DNA of 17,529 bases from Asterionellopsis glacialis (Eukaryota; Bacillariophyta; Plagiogrammaphyceae; Rhaphoneidales; Asterionellopsidaceae): contig WKLE02003215.1 of NCBI GenBank assembly GCA_014885115.2, positions 1-17,529 on the forward strand, written 5' to 3'. Below are positions 9,045 to 17,529 of this stretch, in pieces. The position numbers were made by a program, and so were the translations under genes. Position 1 is the stretch's first letter. Every line of letters starts with the position of its first letter. A model generated the notes under the pieces. The model saw only the letters and a list, made by a program, of their open reading frames with translations, was not told the DNA's origin and did not search any database.

Positions 9045-9929
9045 AGAAATATTCTCGATTTTTCCTATTTGTGTTCAAATAATATATCTTTTGCCGTCGG
9101 CGAAGTTGCAAATGTTGAAAAATAAGTATGAAATATTTGCTTCTGTGGGTTGAGAAGAATCTAAAAGGACTCCCAATAATAATTAATACCGCTTCTTTTT
9201 TACTTTTTGAATGTTGAAGGAACCCTCTCTCTAGGACTATCTTCAATGCAAATTTAATACAGGCACGCATCAAAACTGATCAAAACGCTATCAAGTATAA
9301 AAATACCTGTACATTATTATTTAAGTTTTCCCTATCTTCAATACAAATATGTACTGTTACTTATATACAAAACAAGAGTCATTAAAGAATAATAATAAGT
9401 AAAATACCGGGTCCTGTAACGGCGACTTACTGATTAAAACTGCAATAATACACCGCGCTTTCTATATAATATTACGCCCCGCTTCCTATCTGAATGCAGT
9501 TTCTGTAATTTGAAAGGGCGGGGGTATAATACTTTTACATGTCTCTATTAAAAACAAGAACTAATCTGACCTAAAAAATAATATTAATATGGTCCCTTAC
9601 CCGGTAAGGTTAGAAAAAAGAACATCACATTAAAAAAAAACATGAGGGTCTTTTGTAGTTTTGACAATTTCTTACTTTGAAGTTGAAGAGAGTAGTAGGA
9701 GACATCCATTCTGAAATACCGGTACGAGGTAAGCATCGGTCCCAAGAAACATGTTTGAAAACTGTTTTTTGGTACTCCCATGTTACATATCTCAACATGT
9801 ATTACCTGGTATTTATGTAATTTACTGTGATTTCCAACCCCCGTGAATGGGCTATTCTCTCTAGAGAGGACCTTCTTGGTTTACATGGCTTCGTACAGTA
9901 CCCGCTCGCCACACCACAGCATTGTTCTT

Positions 9930-9973
9930 GGACTACGACTAGACTAGAGATGTCCTAGACCCAATCGTAGTCC
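9930..9973. repeat. 9-bp inverted repeat with 26-nt spacer
   Basis: GGACTACGA (9930-9938) pairs perfectly with TCGTAGTCC (9965-9973). The spacer and flanks hold several CTAG-containing words, and TCTCTAGAGA, itself a palindrome, lies about 75 bp to the left. It could fold into a hairpin; no function is assigned. Confidence 0.45.
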
Positions 9974-10298
9974 TAGAGAGAACCTACATTTCTAAACTTT
10001 TTAAGTTAGTCGTGGCCACTCCTGCAGGCCTTTTTTCTTCTACAGAGCTTCTACGTATTTACTATTTTAAGCACAGAGTTCGGTTCTGCAGTACATTTGA
10101 AAATGCTTTTTTATCAGATATTTCCTATTTACAGCCTCAGGTCGACCAAAAGTAGGACATGAGATATTCACATCCATAGTTTGATATTTAGAGAGGAAGG
10201 GTTAAAAGTCAACCAGATTTTGGTCAGGAGTATCTGACTAAAATTATGGCATGATTGTCTTTCATTTTAACTATTTTTATGTGAATTTAGTACCACAA

Positions 10299-10425
10299 TA
10301 CTGTAGATAAAAGTCAGGTCAAGAAACAATATGGAACAATACAAGAGACAAAATGGTAAAGAATAGTGATACTGTTTAACCTAACAATCAACAATGATGA
10401 ATCCCTTATGACATATAGTATATAC
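10299..10425 (+). repeat. diverged repeat, copy A
   Basis: Together with 10617-10752 this forms a degenerate direct repeat at a spacing of about 318 bp. Shared landmarks in the same order are TACTGTA, TCAAG, a motif AACAA(T/C)ATGGAACAA, TAACAATCAACA and ATGAAT(C/A)CCTT. Between the copies the word TGGTAGATT(A/G)TTGA also appears twice (near 10450 and 10511). Both copies contain stops in the frames checked, so this is decayed or non-coding DNA. Confidence 0.55.
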
Positions 10426-10616
10426 TAATATCTTTTGGATAAGAAAGAATTGGTAGATTATTGACAACAAGGTAATATTATAATGGATAAAAGTCACCTT
10501 TCCCTCATTATGGTAGATTGTTGAATTTCTTGAATTTTACCACAATAACAAAAAAAATTTGCAAGATGGATGGAGTTGGCCAGAACAAGACATTATTTAT
10601 GTCTCATCCACCTAGG

Positions 10617-10752
10617 TACTGTATGAGATTACCATAGAAAGGCTCAAGGAACTGAACAACATGGAACAAAAGGAGCAATGGTGGTGAAAATATTGGTACC
10701 ATTTGGTATAACAATCAACAGTTATGAATACCTTGGCTATGTACTACATGAG
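10617..10752 (+). repeat. diverged repeat, copy B
   Basis: Second member of the pair that starts at 10299. The longest exact shared run is TAACAATCAACA, and ATGGAACAA is also shared. Overall identity looks moderate with small indels, implying an old duplication or two relics of one dispersed element. Confidence 0.55.
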
Positions 10753-11682
10753 AGATCATTACTCATTAGAGTAACAAAGTTTTAGTGAAGCTTATGAAAA
10801 CATTTATTGCATTCAAAAATGAGATGGTTTTGGGTCATGGTTGGATGAGCTGATCAATGTGTAATTTACCACAGTGGGCTCACATAGTGATGAAACCCGA
10901 TTGAGCTCACTTCAACTGCCAGTTCTCGACAACCAACCGGACTTTTTCCATTGAACTTTGATGGCAATCTGTAGTAATATAAATAAGGAAACATCTGTCA
11001 AATTCGTATGTCTATTGACAGTTTTTATCAATGAGAAATTAGCAATCGAACAAGGGAATAGGGTCGATGTCGGATGATCGAAATCCGGTTAAAAGTTGTG
11101 TTTGCGTCTGTTGTCATCCGATCATTCCGTGTCGAGTCGGAGCGGACGGACGATCTCACTTTCCAGGGTTCACAATATGGGAGAGAAACGGAACGACCCA
11201 GATTCGAACGCTGGGAAGTAGAGCAATCTAGTCGTTGGATTCAACTTTTTGTTTTATTCATGTTTGAATATTATCATTAAAATTTGTTGCCTATTGTTGC
11301 ATGTTTGCGTAGTTTCGGGGTTTGTGTGACTGATGGTTGCGCAAAAAATAATTATTTATGTCTAAGTAGTGGTCACATGCATCTGATTAGATTCCACGGC
11401 AAATTTTTAGGTAAGAAAGAAATACCGGTACTTTTTATGATCTCGGCCAGCATCTGCGGTCACGAGAGATTTGCCGCGAGAAAAGGAGAAAGCGACTACC
11501 GCGAAGAAAAAAAAACGTTCCCAGACCGCCAAGGGAAGATTCGCGTACGAGTGTAAATCACGAGTCACAAAGCGAGAACAGAGGAAAAGTTACAGTACTC
11601 TTTACAAACACTTTGTTTCTTGGAATAATTTGTTTTTTGTATTTTGAGAATTTAACAGAATTTCAATATTTTGGAAAAATAA

Positions 11683-13503
11683 ATGTTTAAAGTAGCAACC
11701 TTGAGGAATCCATTTAGTGTTTGCAGTGGTGGTGGTGGTGGTGAAAGCAGCGCTAGTGTAGATGTGAGTGATCATATAATGATGGAAGATGCATGTATGA
11801 TTAGTATTCCATCAGCATCTGTTAGTGGTAGCATGGAAGAAAAGGTAATTACGAGGCCTACCGTCTCATGTTCTGCATATAATCCATGTGATGGCATCAT
11901 GTGTGAAGGTGAAGCTATGGATGTCATTTTAATTAAAGGTCCGTCGGATTCATCCACTAGCAATAACCATCACATTGTAAGTTCTTCTGATTTCTTTGTA
12001 CGATTTCCACGAACACATAATGTTGTATGTGAGTTACAACTGTTGGAACCACCCGACCTTACCAACGACACTAATAATAATAATGAGAGTAACAAGGGGT
12101 CTTCTTGTTCATATTGGAAGTTGGATGAAATTATGAAACCACGGAAAAGTGGAACAAACAACAAAGCATCATCGTCTTCATCATCCGGCAATTTCATATT
12201 TGCGAATTCTTCAAGTAAACCAAGTCAAACGGCATTACAACAACTTGCATCACAATGTAAACCAGGGAAAAACATTGCGCGATATGCGTTGTACTCCAAT
12301 GAAGAAACACCAGAAATCACCACAACCAATGCGGACAAACAGGATGAACAACTCACCAAGAGAAGATTGATTTGTGGATCAGCTACCCTTCATATTTATG
12401 TGTGGGATTATAATGACCGGATAATTGTAAGTGATGTGGATGGTACAATCACAAAATCCAATGCACGTGGTATTATGGATACAATTGTATTAGAACGTTA
12501 CGCCTATGTGCATGATGGCATTTGCCAATTTTGGCAACAATTCCTTTTGGCACAGCACCACCAACAAGAGCAAGAACAAAAACAAGATGAAGTAGCCGTT
12601 CCATCTACTGGTTCAGGTCAATTACGAATGTTGTATTTGTCATCGCGTCCTATGAGCTTAGTCCAATCAACACGACAATTCTTATGTCAATTACGTCAAG
12701 GTTCGCACTCGTTACCAGAAGGACCATTATTTTGTAATTTACAACATACACATCAAGTGCTGCTGTCAGAACTGGTGTATAAAGATGTAGCTACAATCAA
12801 AGCAGATATCTTAGTACGACAAGTTGTATTGCCTTTTGCTGCTGCAGCAACTTTAGCATCGACAGAAGTTTCACAATCAAATGAAAGAAGTATGTCTAGC
12901 AGAGCAGAATCAACAAAATCACCATTATGTACCCAGAAGCATCCACAACAACAACAACAACAACAACAACAAGTCTTTTTTGCTGGATTTGGTAATACAA
13001 CTGCGGATTGTCAAGCATATGAAATGGCAGGTATGCATCGCCATGATATTTATATGATTGATAAGCAATCCAAAATTGTTTGTATTGATAAAGTTGATCA
13101 TCATCAAAAACATCAATTCTCTTCGTCCAATAATAAAGCAACATCATCATGTTCTTCTTTGTCATTGTCAGCTCGATCCGTATTATCTACCAAAACTAGT
13201 TCTTCTACTATCATTACTTCGACAAGCACAACCACCACACCCGTAACTGCAAACAGTTCTGATACGAGTCAAGGTGATCCAAACCATAGTAACAACAAAG
13301 ACAACAAGCAATTGAATGAAAATGATCAACACGACAGTTACAACAACAAGAATACGACTAATTTGGATATTCCAACGCAGAAATTCCAATTATTATCACC
13401 AGCACGACGAAAACGATCGTATAAAAAATTATCTGGAACATCCTTTAATGGTTATAAGGATGCAAGACTGATTACATGTCTTCAAGCCAAACTTGAACGA
13501 TAG
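11683..13503 (+). CDS. lipin-type Mg2+-dependent phosphatidate phosphatase
   Basis: The 606-residue product belongs to the lipin/Pah1 family, which converts phosphatidate to diacylglycerol for storage-lipid and membrane-lipid synthesis. An N-lip-like segment lies at about 75-125 (EGEAMDVILIKG, then SSDFFVRFPR). The LNS2 catalytic region begins near KPGKN (193-197) and continues with LHIYVWDYNDRIIVSD. It includes the HAD catalytic motif DVDGT (251-255), LYLSSRP (317-323), LPEGPLF and AGFGNTTAD (434-442), followed by IYMID. Both catalytic aspartates (D251, D253) are present, so it is probably active. LNS2 is stretched by low-complexity inserts: a Gln/Glu-rich run near 290-305 and a Ser-rich/polyQ run before residue 431. 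The C-terminal 130 residues are Ser/Thr/Asn-rich. The start is firm for an unspliced gene, since TAA lies in frame immediately before the ATG. Confidence 0.88.
   Translation: MFKVATLRNPFSVCSGGGGGESSASVDVSDHIMMEDACMISIPSASVSGSMEEKVITRPTVSCSAYNPCDGIMCEGEAMDVILIKGPSDSSTSNNHHIVSSSDFFVRFPRTHNVVCELQLLEPPDLTNDTNNNNESNKGSSCSYWKLDEIMKPRKSGTNNKASSSSSSGNFIFANSSSKPSQTALQQLASQCKPGKNIARYALYSNEETPEITTTNADKQDEQLTKRRLICGSATLHIYVWDYNDRIIVSDVDGTITKSNARGIMDTIVLERYAYVHDGICQFWQQFLLAQHHQQEQEQKQDEVAVPSTGSGQLRMLYLSSRPMSLVQSTRQFLCQLRQGSHSLPEGPLFCNLQHTHQVLLSELVYKDVATIKADILVRQVVLPFAAAATLASTEVSQSNERSMSSRAESTKSPLCTQKHPQQQQQQQQQVFFAGFGNTTADCQAYEMAGMHRHDIYMIDKQSKIVCIDKVDHHQKHQFSSSNNKATSSCSSLSLSARSVLSTKTSSSTIITSTSTTTTPVTANSSDTSQGDPNHSNNKDNKQLNENDQHDSYNNKNTTNLDIPTQKFQLLSPARRKRSYKKLSGTSFNGYKDARLITCLQAKLER
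12946..12972 (+). repeat. (CAA)9 microsatellite coding polyglutamine
   Basis: Nine CAA codons in a row encode Q422-Q430 of the lipin, directly before the conserved VFFAGFGNT strand of LNS2. The pure repeat is prone to length change, but in steps of one codon it keeps the frame. Confidence 0.9.
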
Positions 13504-14119
13504 TAACATCCACAAAAATGTACAATTACTACTTGTTTCTATGTTGTAACACTACTGAGTCAGAAAAACACCAAGGTATTTCTTGTAATCCAAAAAATAT
13601 CTTGATATTGGTAACACAAAAAGAAAAATTTCAAAGTTAAAATACAATTTAATAATACAAGCTAGCTATTTATTAACATTTCTGATAATGATCCTCATAA
13701 ATTTAGTGCTCATCCAAGGTGGGACTGTTTGAGTTCGCAAACTGCTTATGCCAGTCCTATTGATCAAATGAACTCATAATTCGAGGGCCTTTGATAGATT
13801 GCAATAATATGTTTCAAATTGATTACTTTGTGAAGGGGGACGGGCAACGCCAATTTAGCCTACGTGCTAAGCAAATTTTAGGGGGGAAAGGTGAGACAGG
13901 TGGCAATTAAAAAGGAAAGAAAACTACTTATGATCTGACTAAAAATTCAAAGCAATATCTCTCTAAAAATGGAAAATAATCGAGACGTTTTAGTTTACTG
14001 TATTTATATTACGAATACATGATGGAATGTGTGCTGTGTAATGAAAAGAGTGAGTAGTATACGAATTTGTGTGAAATTAATATGGAGGGAATATTCCCGC
14101 CCTGGATAAGGTGGTTGGT
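13504..14119. other. intergenic region between lipin and the histone H3 3' end
   Basis: The 616 bp between the lipin stop and the H3 3' element hold no supported gene. A perfect 12-bp palindrome GGGAATATTCCC lies at 14087-14098, about 20 bp beyond the H3 downstream element. A small stem TTAGC/GCTAA sits near 13856-13871. Confidence 0.35.
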
Positions 14120-14163
14120 TCTTTGAGTGGTTGGGTGGATTTTATGAAATCCGGTTTGTGTTT
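14120..14163 (-). promoter_or_regulatory. histone H3 mRNA 3'-end element (stem-loop plus downstream motif)
   Basis: On the minus strand, 92 nt after the H3 stop codon, lies a 6-bp stem with 4-nt loop: GGATTT (14152-14147), CATA, AAATCC (14142-14137). It is followed at once by ACCCA (14136-14132) and, 9 nt after the stem, CTCAAAGA (14127-14120). The arrangement equals that of animal replication-dependent histone mRNAs: SLBP stem-loop, ACCCA, cleavage zone, purine-rich element. The same block recurs after H4 with one substitution and one indel over about 44 nt. The stem third pair (A-T) and first loop base (C) differ from the animal consensus. Confidence 0.85.
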
Positions 14164-14208
14164 TTGATGGTATGCAATGTTTTGGATAATTGCATCCTCA
14201 AGTAAATA

Positions 14209-14224
14209 ATGTTCCATGGAACAT
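14209..14224. repeat. perfect 16-bp palindrome in the H3 3' UTR
   Basis: ATGTTCCATGGAACAT reads the same on both strands and lies 20 nt after the H3 stop. Its core TTCCATGGAA recurs in the H4 3' UTR at 15560-15569. It could form an 8-bp hairpin only by pairing without a loop, so a DNA-binding site or chance are both possible. Confidence 0.5.
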
Positions 14225-14244
14225 GGTTTGTGGTTTTGTGTTGC

Positions 14245-14661
<417 letters not shown>

Positions 14662-14949
14662 TTAGGTGTTTGATTGACTTTAGTTCGATGAGAACAATTT
14701 GTGTGCCACTTGGTTAGGTTGTTCTTGAGGGCAGGTTGGGAGACCCCTCCGCGCTGCTCAACGGAGTGTTGTGTAGATTAAAGTACTGGATACGAAAATT
14801 CATGTAAAACTAACGATGGAAATAATATGGGGGTAGTCAACATGAAATCTGTATTCATTTTATGTCTTCTCTGGTTTACATTCATATATGTAGTAATTAG
14901 ACACACCTAGAAAAAAAATACGATTTGAGTAACCCTGAGAGAATATTAG

Positions 14950-15513
<564 letters not shown>

Positions 15514-15559
15514 GCAGCGACATATCTATGATTGTTTCTAACCAGAACGATACCAAATA

Positions 15560-15569
15560 TTCCATGGAA
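15560..15569. repeat. TTCCATGGAA palindrome in the H4 3' UTR
   Basis: A perfect 10-bp palindrome 46 nt after the H4 stop. The same ten bases form the core of the 16-bp palindrome in the H3 3' UTR, so both divergent histone genes carry it between stop codon and stem-loop. Confidence 0.45.
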
Positions 15570-15616
15570 AGAGTTACAACTTGCTCCATCAAAATAAAAA
15601 GACTGTATATTACAGC

Positions 15617-15660
15617 AACACAAAACCGGATTTCATAAAATCCACCCAAACACTCAAAGA
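15617..15660 (+). promoter_or_regulatory. histone H4 mRNA 3'-end element (stem-loop plus downstream motif)
   Basis: GGATTT (15628-15633), loop CATA (15634-15637) and AAATCC (15638-15643) form a 6-bp stem with a 4-nt loop. It is followed by ACCCA (15644-15648) and, 9 nt after the stem, CTCAAAGA (15653-15660). Spacing is identical to the H3 element. The upstream flank CACAAA(A)CC also resembles the CAAA-type flank of animal histone stem-loops. A sequence AATAAA (15593-15598) lies before the stem-loop, so polyadenylation is not excluded. Confidence 0.85.
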
Positions 15661-16367
15661 CTTAAACCCTTCGGATCAGTTTTGTTCTTCGGTATGTACC
15701 CTTTCTGTTTTCTAATGTAGTAGAGACTTGTTACACATGATTGTAATATTTTTATAATATGATCGTTTGTCCAGAGGAGAACTTGCGTACAACTGGAATC
15801 AAACAGATACTGATCTAGGGAGTTACTCGTCTGGAAAAAACAACACCATCGTCTCACTTCGAACTTGGTTGTGTTTTTCCATTCCGTGATTTGGTGTTAT
15901 CAACTTATTTTTCCCATTTTTTTTTTTATCTACTCAGATTTGCTTGCCTTGGGTAATAACGCCCTTGCATTTCAATATTTATTGAAACAATTTTGTTGTT
16001 TTTGTTGTTTAGTTTTAATAGTTTCTTCATCCATATCAATTTTACACCTTGTGCATTTAGTCGTACATAGGGTATACCCATTTCAACCAGTGGCTTTTTG
16101 TCTACGAGTACCTACGACAAATAAAAGATCCTCTACAAGTTTGAAGATGTAGTGCGGTTGTAGAAAGCAGTCTATTTATGACCCACACAGGTGAATGCTC
16201 CGGAATGCCTGATGAAATGTTGATAAAAAAAGTATTCAAATGGTTTTATTTTAGCATTTGCCTTCGCAACAATATTGCTAATATCTATAGAGCTTTTCTT
16301 TTTCTATAAAACTTATTATTTTTCTCTTTTCTCCATAAGACAGCAATCAAGAATTCGTAGAAGACGA
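15661..16367. other. intergenic region after H4
   Basis: These 707 bp lie between the H4 3' element and the last exon of the bromodomain gene, which converges on H4. The DNA is T-rich on the plus strand. The only sizeable open frame (15865-16152) needs a TTG start, is hydrophobic by virtue of T-rich codons and resembles nothing known. I see no RNA gene. Confidence 0.4.
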
Positions 16368-17009
16368 CTATCCATGCTTCAAACTAGATGCCAATCTAGC
16401 AACAAAGCTGTTATTAGAATTACCATCTAGGTCCATTGTAAAATCAGAGTCCACTGTAAAATCATTAGACAAGTTGCCAAAAGGAACGGCGACTCCATCC
16501 TCGGTAACTATCACACCAGCCGCAGCTGTTGCCTTATTATGGGATTTTTTCTTTGTGGTAGCTTCTCTGCTTTCTTCTTCTTCTCCTTCTTGCCGCTGGT
16601 CTGTTCCTACACAGCGTCTGCCATGGCGGTTAACTCAGCTTTGTTATTCTCTACAGTCCCTTTGACAACATTGTATATGTTTGTTGCTTCTTCGGCGAAT
16701 GCACTGCTGGGACCGTTGAATTTTACCGCATTACTTCTCATGAGATCAAAATCACGGAGAAATATTACGGTAGTTTTATACTGCAGCCAAGCATTCATGC
16801 CAGCAGCAAGAAAGATAGGATCCATGAAAATTGCAAACACGTAGTATAATGCATTCACAAGAAATCCAAAGAAATCTTGCTTGGTTCATGTCAAGGATGC
16901 TTCTTCATCCTATAGTCATGCTTACAATACAATGTTTCTCCTTATAAATTCTTCTGCCATGTTATACTTTGTATTCCTCTGTAGTCTTGGATGACAACAA
17001 CAGATCCAT
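16368..17009 (-). CDS. small bromodomain protein, possibly degenerate, proposed three exons
   Basis: The firm part is a bromodomain half: YKTTVIFLRDFDLM, then NAVKFNGPSSAF and EEA, matching helices αB-αC of BRD7/9-like domains, with the acetyl-lysine-contacting Asn (KFN) kept. Just upstream, DFFGFLVNALYYVFAIFMDP reads as a shortened ZA loop with the usual Pro of the F.FPV motif replaced by Leu. The bromodomain frame stops at 16607-16609, but a different open frame continues to 16368 and ends SFVARLASSLKHG. A model with exons 17009-16968, 16879-16655 and 16595-16368, all GT-AG, gives 164 residues; intron 1 would be 88 nt and intron 2 59 nt. Without intron 2 the protein would end at about 104 residues. 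A frameshifted pseudogene is the alternative. Domain call moderate, exon model weak. Confidence 0.42.
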
Positions 17010-17529
17010 ATTATTATTATGACGATGAAATGACTAAAAATGATAATGATGATGGTCTCTACAGCAGGCTACAGGAGTCAACAACAAGTTAGTCCTTCCC
17101 TATGATCTGTTTTCACCTGTGAAGAAACCCCATGGTATCAGGAGTAGTACAGTACCTTTCCTGTGAAGTACCGTGCAATCAAAAAGTACGTAAATTAGCA
17201 ACGAGTGCAATTTTCTGACAGTTGACAGTGAGCTTTTGCAGATGTAACTGAAGGTGCTATTTTCTTTTCCACGTGATATTTTTGATATTCTTCTAGAGTG
17301 GGCAAATAAAGAACCCTTGAACATTCCTTCACCAGTTACTCTAGAATGATACACTGTAGTAATTATTTTGTTATTAATTCAAATCCTGTCCGAAATTCTC
17401 TCTTCTTTCTTCTTCTGATGTACAGAAAAAGTCAGATGTTTTACCCCCGATGGCCGAAGCTTATGGGTCATAGAATCACCCATAGGGTTTTGTACAGCTG
17501 TAACTCGTCGACATGGCAAAATGAAGACT
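17010..17529. other. 5' flank of the bromodomain gene to window end
   Basis: No supported gene lies in these 520 bp. The minus-strand frame at 17100-17354 has no recognisable motif. A 7-bp inverted repeat TATGGGT (17462-17468) / ACCCATA (17478-17484) with a 9-nt spacer is visible. Further 5' exons of the bromodomain gene could lie here, but none was identified. Confidence 0.35.

Larger units (their letters stand above)
9045..11682. other. 2.6-kb gene-poor block
   Basis: No frame here shows a recognisable protein. The left half is AT-rich with scattered palindromes: CTTACC-C-GGTAAG at 9596-9608, TACCGGTA at 9717-9724 and again near 11424. The middle (10299-10752) carries a diverged repeat pair. 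The right part from about 11041 is more GC-rich and probably holds the lipin promoter and leader, including an 8-bp inverted repeat TCGGATGA (11070-11077) / TCATCCGA (11114-11121). The two frames at 11074-11280 and 11284-11556 lack homology and are best seen as chance frames in upstream DNA. Confidence 0.45.

Noticed and set aside
9596..9608. CTTACC-C-GGTAAG palindrome and TACCGGTA words as splice or TF signals
   Set aside because: TACCGGTA-like words occur at several unrelated places in the window and appear to be common in this genome; nothing ties them to a gene.
11185..11215. tRNA T-arm-like sequence (CCAGA TTCGAAC GCTGG)
   Set aside because: The loop fits a T-loop, but the stem has an A-G mismatch and no D-arm, anticodon arm or acceptor stem can be built at the proper distances on either strand.
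11074..11556. Two small plus-strand frames (68 and 90 codons) before lipin
   Set aside because: They show no homology, the second needs a TTG start, and they lie where the promoter and leader of lipin are expected.
15593..15598. AATAAA as the H4 polyadenylation signal
   Set aside because: A single AATAAA in A-rich DNA is weak evidence, H3 has no counterpart, and the conserved stem-loop lies further downstream in both genes. Kept only as an alternative.
15865..16152. 95-codon hydrophobic frame after H4
   Set aside because: TTG start; the hydrophobicity follows from T-rich DNA, and there is no signal-peptide logic or family motif.

Overview
The window looks like nuclear DNA of a eukaryotic microalga, most likely a diatom or close ochrophyte relative. 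The base composition leans AT-rich. Genes are compact and mostly intronless, with short gaps between them. Leaders are rich in CAA/ACAA, the histone pair is divergent, and there are a CRAL-TRIO protein and a lipin with low-complexity inserts of a kind familiar from diatoms. The lineage is an inference from gene content; no marker gene fixes the species.

Layout. (1) 366-3260 (+): an intact DBP10/DDX54-type DEAD-box RNA helicase for large-subunit ribosome biogenesis. (2) 3486-5705 (-): a convergent nocturnin-like member of the endonuclease/exonuclease/phosphatase (CCR4) family, with a long unassigned N-terminus and a perfect CRE palindrome upstream. (3) 6358-7167 (+): an unrecognised secreted cysteine-rich protein with signal peptide and GPI-anchor-like tail. 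(4) 8000-9044 (-): a two-exon CRAL-TRIO (SEC14-like) lipid-binding protein with a 100-nt GT-AG intron. (5) 9045-11682: about 2.6 kb with no convincing gene. It holds a diverged repeat pair and several small inverted repeats. (6) 11683-13503 (+): a lipin-type phosphatidate phosphatase with an N-lip-like region and an LNS2 catalytic domain interrupted by low-complexity inserts. (7) 14120-15660: a divergent histone H3 (-) / H4 (+) pair sharing a 546-bp promoter. (8) 16368-17009 (-): a small, possibly degenerate bromodomain gene that needs splicing or a frameshift to be read through.

The most interesting signal lies around the histone pair. Downstream of both stop codons, in the same orientation relative to each gene, is an almost identical 43-44-nt element. 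Its core is a 6-bp stem with a 4-nt loop (GGATTT-CATA-AAATCC) followed directly by ACCCA, and 9 nt after the stem comes CTCAAAGA. This is the architecture of the animal replication-dependent histone mRNA 3' end (SLBP stem-loop, ACCCA, then a purine-rich histone downstream element for U7 snRNA), but with a changed stem and loop sequence. The shared promoter carries a perfect 15-bp inverted repeat of a GGGCGCG-containing sequence next to a CCAAT box, and both 3' UTRs carry a TTCCATGGAA palindrome. Together these suggest an S-phase histone module with both transcriptional and 3'-end control.

No operon-like relationship links the remaining genes. Lipin and the CRAL-TRIO protein both concern lipid handling, but they are separated by the gene-poor block, and this is probably coincidence.
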